A stretch of DNA of 64,000 nucleotides from Amycolatopsis sp. 2-15 (GCF_030285625.1 NZ_CP127294.1:4226001-4290000); one strand, 5' to 3'; counted from the stretch's first letter, positions 26,515-35,054 are shown. Notes: generated by a model not told the origin, from the sequence alone. Made by a program: numbers and translations.

Positions 26515-27342
26515 CTACCGTCCGGTCCACTGTGGACTACGGCCGGCCGACCAAGCCGCGTAGAACTCCTTGTGGTCGTGCGCCGTCATCAGCAGGGCCT
26601 GGGTCATCGCCTCGAGTTCGATGGACGACCCCAGGTCCATGTCCAGCTCGCGGGTCAGCAGGACCTTCGTGGTCGAGTAAGCCAGCGCCGGGCCGTCGGC
26701 GAGCCGGCGCGCCAAGGCAGCAGCAGTTGACGCCAGCTCCGAGTCCTCCACGACCGACGTCGCCAGGCCGATCGCCTCGGCGCGGGCCGACTCCAGCTTG
26801 TCGCCCAGCATCAGCAGCTCCGTGGCGCGGCCGAGGCCCACCAGCCGCGGCAGCAGGTAAGCCGAGCCCATGTCCGCGCCGGCCAGGCCGACCTTCGTGA
26901 AGAGGAACGCGAACTTCGCCGACTGCGCCAGGATCCGGAAGTCGGAAGCCAGCGCGATGACCGACCCGGCCCCCGCCGCCACGCCGTTGATGGCGGCGAT
27001 GACCGGAATGGGCGTCTCCCGCAACGCCTTCACCACCGCGCCGGTCATCCGCGTGAACTCGAGCAGCTCCGCGGTCTCCATCTTCTGCAGCTCGCCGATG
27101 ATCTCCTCGACGTCGCCGCCCGAGCAGAACCCGCGGCCCTGCCCGGTGATCACGAGGACCTTCACGTCGCCGCGGTGGGGCAGCTCCGTGACCAGATCCC
27201 GCAAATCCGCGTACACGTCGAACGTCAGCGCGTTGAGTTTCTCCGGCCGGTTGAACATCAGCGTCGCCACACCGTCGTCCACGGTGAACTCGAAGTGGTC
27301 CCACGACTTCGTGATCGGGGCAGTCGCACGGAACGGGCTCAT
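26515..27342 (-). CDS. Enoyl-CoA hydratase/isomerase family protein
   Basis: A 275-residue crotonase-fold enzyme acting on a CoA thioester. The oxyanion-hole segments are visible (GQGRGFCSGGDVEEI and AINGVAAGAGSVIAL), followed by GLAGADMGSAYLLPRLVG, where crotonases carry a catalytic Glu and this one has Asp. Proteins of this type sit beside 2-aminobenzoyl-CoA (anthranilate) pathways in several bacteria. It overlaps the preceding SDR gene by 4 bases (ATGA), so the two are translationally coupled. The opposite-facing kynA-kynU genes make a role in aromatic breakdown plausible but unproven. Confidence 0.9.
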   Translation of the reverse strand: MSPFRATAPITKSWDHFEFTVDDGVATLMFNRPEKLNALTFDVYADLRDLVTELPHRGDVKVLVITGQGRGFCSGGDVEEIIGELQKMETAELLEFTRMTGAVVKALRETPIPVIAAINGVAAGAGSVIALASDFRILAQSAKFAFLFTKVGLAGADMGSAYLLPRLVGLGRATELLMLGDKLESARAEAIGLATSVVEDSELASTAAALARRLADGPALAYSTTKVLLTRELDMDLGSSIELEAMTQALLMTAHDHKEFYAAWSAGRSPQWTGR

Positions 27343-28031
27343 TTCTGAATTCCTCCACCATCGAGTACGAGAGTCTGTCCATTGATCGCCGCCGCTTCTT
27401 CCGCGGCGAAAAACGCCACCGCGAACGCGACCTCCGACGGTTCGAGCAACCGCCCCAGCGGCGACGCGGCCGCCAGCGCTGCCTCGGCGTCGGCCTCGTC
27501 GCGGCCGGTGCGTTCGCGGATGCGGGCGACCGAGTCAGCTGTCATGTCCGTGCGCACGAACGCCGGGCACACGGCGTTGGCCGTCACCCCGGTGCCGGTG
27601 AGCTCCGCGGCGACCGCGCGCATCAGCCCCACCGCGGCGTGTTTCGAGGCCGTGTAGCCCGTGGTGTAGCGGTAACCGACGTGCCCGGCCGTCGAGGCCA
27701 CCGTGACGATCCGGCCACGGTCGCGCGAGCGCATGCCGGGCAGCACCTCGCGGGTGCACAGGAACGCGCCGGTCGCGTTCACCTCGAACTGTCCGCGCCA
27801 GTCCTCCAGCGACGTCTTCGCGGTGGGGGCGCTCGACGAGATCCCGGCGTTGTTCACGAGCACGTCGACCGGGCCCAGTTCGGCGAAGTACGAGCGCACG
27901 GCCTGCTCGTCGGTCACGTCGCAGTCGCGTCTGCCCGGCGCGTGCACCGTGTCACCCGCCGCGGTGAAGTGTTCCGCGATCGCCGCGCCGATGCCGCGAG
28001 TGCCGCCGGTGACGACCACCAGCCGTTTCAT
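27339..28031 (-). CDS. SDR family oxidoreductase, 3-hydroxyacyl-CoA dehydrogenase-like
   Basis: A 230-residue short-chain dehydrogenase with the cofactor site VVTGGTRGIGAAIA, the NNAGIS motif, the catalytic segment YTTGYTASKHA and the C-terminal NGQTLVLDGGG. ANAVCPAFVRTDM is typical of NAD(H)-dependent 3-hydroxyacyl-CoA or cyclic hydroxyacid dehydrogenases. The ATG at 28031 follows GGAGG. It overlaps the enoyl-CoA hydratase start and is divergent from the PaaX-like regulator, so both are probably controlled together. Confidence 0.88.
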   Translation of the reverse strand: MKRLVVVTGGTRGIGAAIAEHFTAAGDTVHAPGRRDCDVTDEQAVRSYFAELGPVDVLVNNAGISSSAPTAKTSLEDWRGQFEVNATGAFLCTREVLPGMRSRDRGRIVTVASTAGHVGYRYTTGYTASKHAAVGLMRAVAAELTGTGVTANAVCPAFVRTDMTADSVARIRERTGRDEADAEAALAAASPLGRLLEPSEVAFAVAFFAAEEAAAINGQTLVLDGGGIQK

Positions 28032-28063
28032 CCAGCCTCCTGACAACCTGCTCGTTCGAAAGC

Positions 28064-28091
28064 TACACCGCAGCGGGCTGAGGTGTATAGA
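28064..28091 (+). promoter_or_regulatory. PaaX-proximal promoter with TACACC/GGTGTA dyad
   Basis: TACACC at 28064-28069 and GGTGTA at 28082-28087 form a 6-bp inverted repeat with a 12-base spacer. A -10-like TATAGA at 28086-28091 lies 8 bases before the GTG at 28100, so the regulator message may be leaderless. Autoregulation is inferred. Confidence 0.4.
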
Positions 28092-28099
28092 GTCAGGCC

Positions 28100-28945
28100 G
28101 TGCTCGAACCATCGCCCACCGGACCGCAGGAGCTGGTGATCACCCTCCTCGGCAGCTACGTGCAGCCGCGCGAAAGCCGGCGCGTGTGGTCGGGCGGCCT
28201 CGTGTCGTTGCTCACCGAGCTGGGGTTCTCCGACGGCGCCGCCCGCATCGCGCTCACCCGGCTGGTCAACCGCGACCTGCTGGCGCGCCACCGCGAAGGC
28301 CGGCTGGTGCACTACTCGCTCACGAACCGCACCGTCGCGGTCCTGGCCGACGGCGACCGGCGCATCTTCAGCCTCGGCCGCCGCGACCGGCCGGCCGGCG
28401 CGTGGACGGTGCTGTGGCAGAACATCCCCGAGACCCGCCGCCAGGCCCGCGAGACGCTCGTGCGGCGCCTGCGGTTCCTCGGCTTCGGCCCGGTGCAGGA
28501 CGGCACGTGGATCGCGCCGCACGACCGCGAGGCCGAGGTGCTCGGCCTGCTCGCCGAGCTCGGCGTGACCGAGCACGCCGGCCTGATGCTGGGTACCCCG
28601 TCGGCGGCGCTGGACGTCCGCCGGTTCGCCGGGCGGGCCTGGGACCTCGACGAGCTGTCCGCCCGTTACGACGCCTTCGTGACCGAGTTCGGCAGCATCC
28701 CGCGCGGCCCGGAAGAGCTGTCCGACGCGCAAGCGTTTACGGTTCGCACGAGACTGGTCCACGAGTTCCGGGTGTTCCCGTCACTCGACCCCGAGCTGCC
28801 CGGCGAGCTGATCCCCGCGCCCGGCCGGCGCGCGGCGGCCGTCGAGCTCTTTCACGACCTGTACGCCGCGCTCGCGCCCGCGGCGCAGCGGCATTTCGAT
28901 CGTGCCGTGCGGACCAACGATTTCGACGAGGTGAGGAACCCATGA
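28100..28945 (+). CDS. PaaX family transcriptional regulator
   Basis: A 281-residue protein with the three PaaX parts: an N-terminal winged helix (LLTELGFSDGAARIALTRLVNRDLL), a central domain beginning near WTVLWQNIPETRR, and a helical C-terminal domain (RLVHEFRVFPSLDPELP). PaaX proteins repress aromatic catabolism and are released by aryl-CoA esters. Its stop overlaps the kynA start (ATGA), so it belongs to the tryptophan operon and also faces the SDR/enoyl-CoA hydratase pair. Anthraniloyl-CoA would be a logical inducer, but this is inference. Confidence 0.9.
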   Translation: MLEPSPTGPQELVITLLGSYVQPRESRRVWSGGLVSLLTELGFSDGAARIALTRLVNRDLLARHREGRLVHYSLTNRTVAVLADGDRRIFSLGRRDRPAGAWTVLWQNIPETRRQARETLVRRLRFLGFGPVQDGTWIAPHDREAEVLGLLAELGVTEHAGLMLGTPSAALDVRRFAGRAWDLDELSARYDAFVTEFGSIPRGPEELSDAQAFTVRTRLVHEFRVFPSLDPELPGELIPAPGRRAAAVELFHDLYAALAPAAQRHFDRAVRTNDFDEVRNP

Positions 28946-29733
28946 CCCAGACCGACGACACGCGGGCCGCGCTGAGCTACACGTCGTACCTCGCGCTCGA
29001 CGAGGTGCTCGGAGCCCAGCGCCCGCGTTCCGACGAGCACGACGAGCTGCTGTTCATCGTGATCCACCAGGTGTACGAGCTGTGGTTCAAGCAGATCCTG
29101 CACGAAGCGGAGTTCCTGCAGGCCAACCTCGAAGCCGGCAACACCGCGCACGCGATCCGCACGCTGCGGCGCATCCTCACGGTGCTCAAGGTCGTGGTGG
29201 CGCAGATCGACGTGCTGGAGACGATGACGCCCAGCCAGTTCACGAGCTTCCGCGCGCGCCTCGACGCGTCCAGCGGCTTCCAGTCCGCGCAGTTCCGCGA
29301 GCTGGAGGCGGTGCTCGGCCGCCGCGACGAGCGCGTGTTCGCGCACTACCCCGAAGGCGGCGAGCAGCGCGCCCGGATCGCCGCCGCGATGGCCCGGCCG
29401 TCGCTGTTCGACTCGTTCCTCAAGTACCTCGCGAACAGCGGTTATGCCGTGGACAGTGATCGAGACGTCACCCGGCCGGTGGCGCCGTCGGCGGAACTGC
29501 AGGCGGTACTGCTGAAGGTCTACCAGGACGATGGCGGCCCCTCGGTGGTCGCGGAGTGTCTCGTCGACCTCGACGAAGGGATGCAGGAGTGGCGCTACCG
29601 GCACGTGAAGATGGTCGAGCGGACCATCGGCGACAAGACCGGGACGGGCGGGTCGTCGGGCGCGACGTACCTGCGGACCACCCTCTTCCAGCCGATGTTC
29701 CCGGACCTGTGGGCCGTGCGGAGCAAGCTGTGA
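28942..29733 (+). CDS. kynA: Tryptophan 2,3-dioxygenase
   Basis: A 263-residue heme dioxygenase that opens the indole ring of L-tryptophan to N-formylkynurenine. Signature segments include FIVIHQVYELWFKQILHE with the active-site His42, SGFQSAQFRELE, and WRYRHVKMVERTIGDKTGTGGSSG with the axial heme ligand His221. The length and motifs are those of bacterial enzymes. The ATG at 28942 overlaps the paaX-like stop, and the stop overlaps the kynU start, giving a three-gene coupled operon. The formamidase for the next step is not in the window. Confidence 0.97.
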   Translation: MTQTDDTRAALSYTSYLALDEVLGAQRPRSDEHDELLFIVIHQVYELWFKQILHEAEFLQANLEAGNTAHAIRTLRRILTVLKVVVAQIDVLETMTPSQFTSFRARLDASSGFQSAQFRELEAVLGRRDERVFAHYPEGGEQRARIAAAMARPSLFDSFLKYLANSGYAVDSDRDVTRPVAPSAELQAVLLKVYQDDGGPSVVAECLVDLDEGMQEWRYRHVKMVERTIGDKTGTGGSSGATYLRTTLFQPMFPDLWAVRSKL

Positions 29734-30923
29734 CGACGCTGGAATCCCTGCGCGCGGACGACAACGCGCTCGCGCCGCACTACTCGCGCTTCCGCGTGGC
29801 CGACCGGCTGCTGTTCTCGGCGCACTCGCACCAGGCCTGGCCCGACGTCGCCGAGGAGGGCCTGCTGGAGGGGTTCGCCGACGCGGCCCGCGACGTCGAC
29901 GAGAAGTGGACCGCCGCGTTCGCCAAGGCCGACGAGCTGCGGGCCGGCTTTCGCGGGCTGCTGTCCGATCCGCACGGCGAATACGCGCTGGGCGCCAACA
30001 CCCACGACCTCGTGATCCGGTTCCTGTCGGCGATCGAGCTGCGGTCCCGCCCGCGCCTGGTGACCACCGGCGGCGAGTTCCACACCCTGCGCCGCCAGCT
30101 CGCGCGGCTGGAGGAGGAGGGCGTCGAGGTCGTGCGGGTGCCGGTGGAGCCGGTGCCGACGCTGGCCGAACGCGTGGCCGCGGAGGTCGACGGCAACACC
30201 GCCGCGGTGCTCGTGTCCGCCGTGCTGTTCGAGACGTCGCGGCTCGTGCCCGGGCTCGCGCGCCTGGCCGACGTCTGCCGCGACAGCAACGTCGAGCTGG
30301 TCGTGGACGCCTACCACGCACTGGGTGTGGTGCCGTTCTCGCTGCACGAGCTGGGGCTCACCAATGCCTGGGTGGTCGGCGGCGGCTACAAGTACCTCCA
30401 GCTCGGCGAGGGCAACTGCTTCCTGCGCCTGCCCGCCCACGCGCAAGAGCTGCGCCCGGTCGTCACCGGCTGGTACGCCGAGTTCGGCGCGCTCGCCGAC
30501 CGGCAGCGCCCGGACCGCGTCGCCTACGCCGCCGGCGGCGACCGCTTCGCCGGCGCGACCTACGATCCGTCGAGCCACTACCGCGGTGTGCGCGTGCAGC
30601 GGTTCTTCGCCGAGCACGGCCTCACGCCGGAGTTCCTGCGCACGGTGTCGCAGCACCAGGTCGGCCTGCTGGCTCGATGCTTCGACGACCTCGGCCTCCC
30701 AGCCGACGTGGTGTCGCGGGACCGCGAGACGCCGCTGGGCATGATCGGCGGGTTCCTGTCGCTGCGCAGCCCCTCGGCCGGCGACCTGCAGAACGCGCTG
30801 GCCGAGCACGGCGTCCGCACCGACAGCCGGGGGTCCTACCTGCGGTTCGGCCCGGCTCCCTACCTGTCGGACGCGCAGCTGGAAGCGGCGATGGCGATGC
30901 TCGGGAAGGTCGTCGCCGGCTGA
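29730..30923 (+). CDS. kynU: Kynureninase
   Basis: A 397-residue PLP enzyme that splits kynurenine to anthranilate and alanine. The PLP-binding Lys221 lies in VVGGGYKYLQLGEG, and the substrate and phosphate-binding segments (SAHSHQAWP, ALGANTHDLV, VDAYHALG) are recognisable. It is close to the compact actinobacterial kynureninase type. The GTG at 29730 overlaps the kynA stop (GTGA). With kynA it converts tryptophan toward anthranilate, but no anthranilate-using gene other than the neighbouring CoA-type pair is visible. Confidence 0.93.
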   Translation: MTTLESLRADDNALAPHYSRFRVADRLLFSAHSHQAWPDVAEEGLLEGFADAARDVDEKWTAAFAKADELRAGFRGLLSDPHGEYALGANTHDLVIRFLSAIELRSRPRLVTTGGEFHTLRRQLARLEEEGVEVVRVPVEPVPTLAERVAAEVDGNTAAVLVSAVLFETSRLVPGLARLADVCRDSNVELVVDAYHALGVVPFSLHELGLTNAWVVGGGYKYLQLGEGNCFLRLPAHAQELRPVVTGWYAEFGALADRQRPDRVAYAAGGDRFAGATYDPSSHYRGVRVQRFFAEHGLTPEFLRTVSQHQVGLLARCFDDLGLPADVVSRDRETPLGMIGGFLSLRSPSAGDLQNALAEHGVRTDSRGSYLRFGPAPYLSDAQLEAAMAMLGKVVAG

Positions 30924-31061
30924 GGAGACGACCTGCGGTGGTCGGTTCGCGCGGATGGCTCTAGGTTGGCGGTGTGCGGGGCGGACGACCTCCATCCGGC
31001 ACACCACCTTCCGGAGCACGCGGCCACGAGCCGCGAGCGGTCAGACAAGGGAGTCACCACC

Positions 31062-32135
31062 GTGACCGAAGGAGTGTTCGGCCGGCACAGCGGCCATGAA
31101 CAAGTCGTGTACTGCCACGACGAGGCCAGCGGCCTCAAAGCCATCATCGGCATCTACTCCACCGCACTGGGCCCCGCGCTCGGCGGCACCCGCTTTTACC
31201 CCTACGCCACCGAGGACGACGCGCTCGACGACGTGCTCGCGCTCTCCAAGGGGATGGCGTACAAGAACGCGCTGGCCGGGCTCGACCTGGGCGGCGGCAA
31301 GGCCGTGATCCTCGGTGACCCGGCCACGATCAAGTCCGAAGCGCTGCTGCGTGCCTACGGCCGCTTCGTAGAGTCGCTCGGCGGCCGCTACATCACGGCC
31401 TGCGACGTGGGCACGTACGTGCACGACATGGACGTGGTGGCCCGCGAGACGAAGTTCGTCACCGGCCGCTCGCCCGAAGACGGCGGCGCGGGTGACTCCT
31501 CGGTGCTCACCGCGTACGGGGTCTACCAGGGCATGCGCGCTTCGGCCGACCACGTGTGGGGCGTGCCCGAGCTGGCCGGCCGTCGCGTCGGTGTCGCCGG
31601 CGTCGGCAAGGTCGGCCACATCCTGGTGGGCCACCTCGTGGAGGCGGGCGCGCAGGTCGTGATCACCGACGTATCGGCGCTCGCCGTCGAGCACACGCGC
31701 GCCGCGTACCCGGGCGTCGAGGTGGTGTCCGATGTGGACACCCTGATCGGCGCGGACCTCGACGTCTTCGCCCCGTGTGCGCTCGGTGGCGTGCTGACCG
31801 ACGAGACGGTGGCCGCGCTGCAGGCCCGCATCGTCTGCGGTGCCGCGAACAACCAGCTCGCCCACCCGGGCGTCGACAAGCTCCTCGACGACCGCGACAT
31901 CCTCTTCGCGCCCGACTACCTGGTCAACGCCGGCGGCGTCATCCAGGTCGACGACGAACGCCACGGCTTCGACTTTGCCCGCGCCCAGCGCAAGACCACG
32001 GCCATCTTCGACACCACGAAGGCCGTGTACGCCCTGGCCAAGGCCGACGGGGTCCCGCCCGCCGCGGCGGCCGACCGCCTCGCCGAACGGCGCATGGCCG
32101 ACGTCGGCCGGCTGCGGTCGATCCTGACGGTCTGA
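31062..32135 (+). CDS. Leucine/valine dehydrogenase (Glu/Leu/Phe/Val dehydrogenase family)
   Basis: A 357-residue NAD-dependent enzyme that deaminates branched-chain amino acids to 2-keto acids. The N-terminal substrate domain has [12 protein letters not shown] and the catalytic Lys in [22 protein letters not shown]. The Rossmann domain shows [17 protein letters not shown]. Size and sequence agree with Streptomyces valine dehydrogenase (Vdh), which is induced by valine and feeds polyketide precursors. The GTG at 31062 follows AAGGGAG; an upstream in-frame extension is unsupported. It lies 138 bases after kynU with its own terminator. Confidence 0.92.
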   Translation: MTEGVFGRHSGHEQVVYCHDEASGLKAIIGIYSTALGPALGGTRFYPYATEDDALDDVLALSKGMAYKNALAGLDLGGGKAVILGDPATIKSEALLRAYGRFVESLGGRYITACDVGTYVHDMDVVARETKFVTGRSPEDGGAGDSSVLTAYGVYQGMRASADHVWGVPELAGRRVGVAGVGKVGHILVGHLVEAGAQVVITDVSALAVEHTRAAYPGVEVVSDVDTLIGADLDVFAPCALGGVLTDETVAALQARIVCGAANNQLAHPGVDKLLDDRDILFAPDYLVNAGGVIQVDDERHGFDFARAQRKTTAIFDTTKAVYALAKADGVPPAAAADRLAERRMADVGRLRSILTV

Positions 32136-32148
32136 GTTCTCTCACGAC

Positions 32149-32183
32149 AGCGGGCGCACGGGGTTCCCCGTGCGCCCGCTTTT
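32149..32183 (+). terminator. Rho-independent terminator after the dehydrogenase
   Basis: Perfect 15-bp arms 32149-32163 and 32166-32180 with a 2-base loop, then TTTT. An outer CACGA/TCGTG pair extends the stem. This is one of the strongest terminators in the window, and it can also serve the converging DUF6790 gene. Confidence 0.9.
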
Positions 32184-32195
32184 CGTGACACGGTT

Positions 32196-32717
32196 TCAAC
32201 CGAGGGCCGGCGCGACCCGCTCCGATGTGGACAGTCGCTGGGCGCGGCGCGCGAGAATGATCTTCACGGCGGGGATCAGCAGGTCGGTGACCAGGACGCC
32301 GCCGGTGTTGCCCGGCGCGTGGTCGCCGTTGGTGAACCACTGGTAGACGTGCCCGACGACGGCGCCCCAGAGGAACATCCCGGCGCCGATGCCGATCGTG
32401 AGGCGTTCGCGGGCCGAGGCCGAAGCGGCGCGGAAGCCCAGGACGGCGAGCCCGAGGTTGGCGAAGGCGATTTCGAACTCGAACGGGGTCCGGGTGAAGC
32501 CGATCGCCGTGGCCATCACGTCCGGGGCCCCGACGAACGCGAGTGTCATCCAGAGGCTGCCGCAGCCGAGGGCGCCGATGGCCCACCACCGTTGCCAGGT
32601 CTCCAGTGCGGCTTCGCGGGAGGGGCTGTGCCGGGTGCGGATGAAGGCGCCGATGACCGGCACCACGATGAAAAGCAGGGGAACGGCGGACTGGGCGAGG
32701 TACTCGATCGTGGTCAT
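32196..32717 (-). CDS. DUF6790-like integral membrane protein
   Basis: A 173-residue protein with about four membrane helices (roughly residues 8-28, 45-65, 85-98 and 108-126, plus a possible short last one). The pattern WWAIGALGCGSLWMTLAF, FEFEIAFANLGLAVLG, GAVVGHVYQW, DHAPGNTGGVL is, from memory, that of DUF6790 proteins of unknown role. Its start codon sits two bases from a large MarR-type dyad, so it is almost surely controlled by the divergent MarR regulator. An integral-membrane partner of a drug- or stress-sensing repressor is a reasonable guess. Confidence 0.75.
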   Translation of the reverse strand: MTTIEYLAQSAVPLLFIVVPVIGAFIRTRHSPSREAALETWQRWWAIGALGCGSLWMTLAFVGAPDVMATAIGFTRTPFEFEIAFANLGLAVLGFRAASASARERLTIGIGAGMFLWGAVVGHVYQWFTNGDHAPGNTGGVLVTDLLIPAVKIILARRAQRLSTSERVAPALG

Positions 32718-32718
32718 G

Positions 32719-32762
32719 CCTTGAGTCTTGCATGGTTAATATTAACTACGCAAGACTCAAGG
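32719..32762. promoter_or_regulatory. Nested 44-bp dyad operator for the MarR regulator
   Basis: Outer arms CCTTGAGTCTTGC (32719-32731) and GCAAGACTCAAGG (32750-32762) are perfectly complementary. Centred on the same axis (between 32740 and 32741) is the perfect 12-bp palindrome GTTAATATTAAC (32735-32746), a classic MarR-type box. It fills almost the whole 57-base divergent spacer. Confidence 0.85.
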
Positions 32763-32774
32763 TAGACTGATGGC

Positions 32775-33209
32775 GTGGACGACGATCTCGCTGATTTGCT
32801 GCATCGCGTGGTGTTCCTGCTCGGGGAGGCCGCGCGCCGGCGTGCTGACAGTGCCGGTGGTGCCGGCGGCCTGAGCTACAGCCAGATGCGGCTGCTGGGC
32901 ACACTGGAGGACATCCAGCCCGTGACCCAGCACCAGCTGGCACAGGCGCTTTCGGTGTCCGACCCGGCGATCAGCCGTGCGCTGCGCCCGCTGGAGACCG
33001 CCGGGCTCGTGCAGGTCCGCCAGGACCCGGAACACGCCCGGCGCCGGCTCGTGACGATCACCGAGGTCGGCTCGAAAGCCTTCCGCGACAACGGGAAACC
33101 ACTCTACGACGAGCTGCGCGCCGCCCTGCTCGAAGCCGGCTTCCCGTATGAGCAGTACCTGCGTGACACCGCCCGGCTGGCCCGGCTTCTGGAACCCCGA
33201 GACCCGTGA
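32775..33209 (+). CDS. MarR family transcriptional regulator
   Basis: A 144-residue winged-helix dimer. LSYSQMRLLGTLEDIQPVTQ and QLAQALSVSDPAISRALRPLE form the HTH, and DPEHARRRLVTITE is the wing with the conserved Asp/Arg. The GTG at 32775 begins 12 bases after the nested dyad, so the protein probably represses itself and the DUF6790 gene, with release by a small phenolic or oxidant. The ligand is unknown. Confidence 0.92.
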   Translation: MDDDLADLLHRVVFLLGEAARRRADSAGGAGGLSYSQMRLLGTLEDIQPVTQHQLAQALSVSDPAISRALRPLETAGLVQVRQDPEHARRRLVTITEVGSKAFRDNGKPLYDELRAALLEAGFPYEQYLRDTARLARLLEPRDP

Positions 33210-33233
33210 CTCGGAGCCGTGAAGGGCATGAGA

Positions 33234-33263
33234 AAGGCCCCCTCACCGCGGTGAGAGGGCCTT
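33234..33263. terminator. Bidirectional terminator
   Basis: Adjacent 15-bp arms 33234-33248 and 33249-33263 pair at 14 of 15 positions with essentially no loop, between the converging MarR and DUF5302 genes. Short A- and T-containing flanks fit termination in both directions. Confidence 0.7.
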
Positions 33264-33279
33264 CGTCGATGGGCGACGC

Positions 33280-33465
33280 TCAACCGCTCTTGCGGCGGAA
33301 CGTGCGCTTGTTCGCGGCGGGGCCGTGGGCGTGCTGGTTCTTGCCGCCGCCGGTTTCGTGGGCGGAGCCGGAGCGGGCGTGGGCCTGCTTGCGCTCCAGC
33401 GCCTCGCGGAACTTGCGCTTGACGTCGTCCTCCTCGCCGCTGGGCGACGGTTGCGGATCACTCAT
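33280..33465 (-). CDS. DUF5302 domain-containing small protein
   Basis: A 61-residue, highly charged protein (DDVKRKFREALERKQAH, ending NKRTFRRKSG) that matches the actinobacterial DUF5302 pattern. It is probably disordered at the start and basic at the end; no function is known. The ATG at 33465 has GGAGG nine bases upstream, which fixes the start against a longer in-frame option at 33543. Confidence 0.85.
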   Translation of the reverse strand: MSDPQPSPSGEEDDVKRKFREALERKQAHARSGSAHETGGGKNQHAHGPAANKRTFRRKSG

Positions 33466-33607
33466 GCTTACCTCCGAAGGTGACGACGTGTGACCGTCCC
33501 AGCCTGGCACCGCCGGAAGCCCGACGCGAGTCGATTTCGACACACCGGGACCCGGTCACACCCGCACAGCCAACCACGCTCGACGAGGGCCGGATGCGGC
33601 GGGCCGA

Positions 33608-34036
33608 TCAGGCGGAGGCTGCGTGGTCGGCCCGCCGCTGTCCGGCGGTTCGCGGCGAGGGGACGGACGCCACGAACCGGTGCGGCTCAGGGTGAACGCG
33701 GCGGCGGGCGCGGACCGCCGCCGTCACCACGAGCCGAGACAGCAAGCCCACGACGAGCGCCGCGCCGAGCACGAGGGCGGCGCGGCCGCTCGCGGTGTCG
33801 AAGACGAGGGCGCCTTCGCGGCCGAGGACGAAGCCGGAGTCGACGGCCCAGGCCACGACGGCGATCCCCGCCGCCGCGGCCGGGGCCGTGATCGCAGCGG
33901 CGGCGACCACGACGAGCGCCAACGGCACCAGCGCGTAGAGCGGGTGCGTGGTCGCCCCCGCGACGTCCGCCCCGATCGCGGCGGCCACCACGGCCGCGCA
34001 GCCGAGCGGGAAGCCGAAACCACCGGTGATGCGCAT
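33608..34036 (-). CDS. Small membrane protein of unknown function
   Basis: A 142-residue protein with about four Ala/Val-rich membrane helices (residues roughly 8-27, 32-50, 52-70 and 84-108) and a basic, Arg-rich C-terminal tail. It resembles short actinobacterial membrane proteins often encoded near stress genes, but I cannot name the family. The ATG at 34036 is the only good start. The alpha/beta hydrolase lies 84 bases upstream on the same strand. Confidence 0.6.
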   Translation of the reverse strand: MRITGGFGFPLGCAAVVAAAIGADVAGATTHPLYALVPLALVVVAAAAITAPAAAAGIAVVAWAVDSGFVLGREGALVFDTASGRAALVLGAALVVGLLSRLVVTAAVRARRRVHPEPHRFVASVPSPRTAGQRRADHAASA

Positions 34037-34058
34037 GGGTCCAGCTCAGCGCGCCCGC

Positions 34059-34080
34059 CCGCACCGCACGAGAGGTGCGG
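34059..34080. terminator. Weak hairpin between the hydrolase and the membrane protein
   Basis: CCGCACC (34059-34065) and GGTGCGG (34074-34080) are perfect 7-bp arms around 8 bases. They lie downstream of the hydrolase on the minus strand and just before the next gene, so the hairpin could be a weak terminator or an operator. Confidence 0.35.
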
Positions 34081-34120
34081 ACGCTTTCCCTACATCCCGT
34101 GCGGTGTTCTTGACATCTCC

Positions 34121-34987
34121 TTAACTGCGGCTCGCGGCCCGCACGATCGCGCCCACGATCTCCGGCCACAGCGGTTCGGGCAGGTCGTGGCCCATGCCGG
34201 GGATGACCACGAGCTCGGCGTCGGGGATCGCGGCCGCGGTGGCCTTGCCGCCGCTGACGTCGATCATCGGGTCGGAGTCGCCGTGCACGACCACTGTCGG
34301 CAGGCGCAGTGCGCGCAGGGCTTCCGTGCGGTCGCCCGAAGCGACGACGGCCGCGGCCTGACGCAGGGTGCCCATCGGGTGCTGCGCGCGGTCGTAGCCC
34401 CGCGTCGCCTTGAACCGCAAGTACTCGTCGGTCGCGGGATAACCGGGCGAGCCGGTGGTGCGGTAGGAGGCGATGCTCTGCTCGATGGCCTCTTCGCGCG
34501 TCGCCGCGGGCGGTCGGGTCAACGTGGCCAGCGCGGCGGGCGAGGTGTGCCCGACGGTCGGGTCGCCGGTCGTGGACATGATCGACGTGAGGCTCAGCAG
34601 CCGGCCCGGGTGGTCGATGGCGAGCTGCTGCACGACCATCCCGCCCATCGACGCGCCCACCACGTGGGCCTTAGCGAAGCCGAGCGCGTCGAACAGGCCG
34701 ACGGTGTCGTCGGCGAGGTCCGAGAGCAGGTACGGCGCCGAGGCCTGCCCGGCCGTGATGCCCGCCAGATCGGGCGCGCCCAGGTCGTCCAGATAGGTCG
34801 ACAGGCCGATGTCGCGGTTGTCGAAGCGGACGACGAAGAAGCCGTGGCTCGCGATCAGCTCGCAGAACCCGGCCTCCCAGGTCACCATCTGGGCACCGAG
34901 GCCCATCACGAGCACCAGTGGGGGGTTCGCGGCGTCGCCGAACGTGTCGTACTCGAGTTCGAGACCGTTGGCCAGGGCACGGGGCAT
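34121..34987 (-). CDS. Alpha/beta hydrolase
   Basis: A 288-residue esterase/lipase-like protein. The nucleophile Ser lies in VGASMGGMVVQQLA, the acid residue in VVHGDSDPMIDVSGG and the His in GMGHDLPEPLW. The NRDIGLSTYLDD segment is common in this branch. It has no signal peptide. The ATG at 34987 follows AGGA; the frame extends a little upstream without a better start. It is divergent from a TetR regulator with a short palindrome between, so the two form a small regulatory pair. Confidence 0.9.
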   Translation of the reverse strand: MPRALANGLELEYDTFGDAANPPLVLVMGLGAQMVTWEAGFCELIASHGFFVVRFDNRDIGLSTYLDDLGAPDLAGITAGQASAPYLLSDLADDTVGLFDALGFAKAHVVGASMGGMVVQQLAIDHPGRLLSLTSIMSTTGDPTVGHTSPAALATLTRPPAATREEAIEQSIASYRTTGSPGYPATDEYLRFKATRGYDRAQHPMGTLRQAAAVVASGDRTEALRALRLPTVVVHGDSDPMIDVSGGKATAAAIPDAELVVIPGMGHDLPEPLWPEIVGAIVRAASRS

Positions 34988-35033
34988 GCCCTGATCCTGC
35001 CCTAGATCCCCGAATCCTGGCACGGGCCGTTGT

Positions 35034-35043
35034 TATCCGGATA
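35034..35043. promoter_or_regulatory. Palindrome TATCCGGATA between hydrolase and TetR
   Basis: A perfect 10-bp palindrome, 12 bases before the TetR ATG and about 47 before the hydrolase start. It is a plausible half of a TetR operator, but short. Confidence 0.4.
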
Positions 35044-35054
35044 CGGTACATCGC

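Noticed and set aside
34110..34115. Perfect TTGACA -35 hexamer on the plus strand
   Set aside because: No -10 at proper distance and it would read antisense into the hydrolase gene; likely chance.
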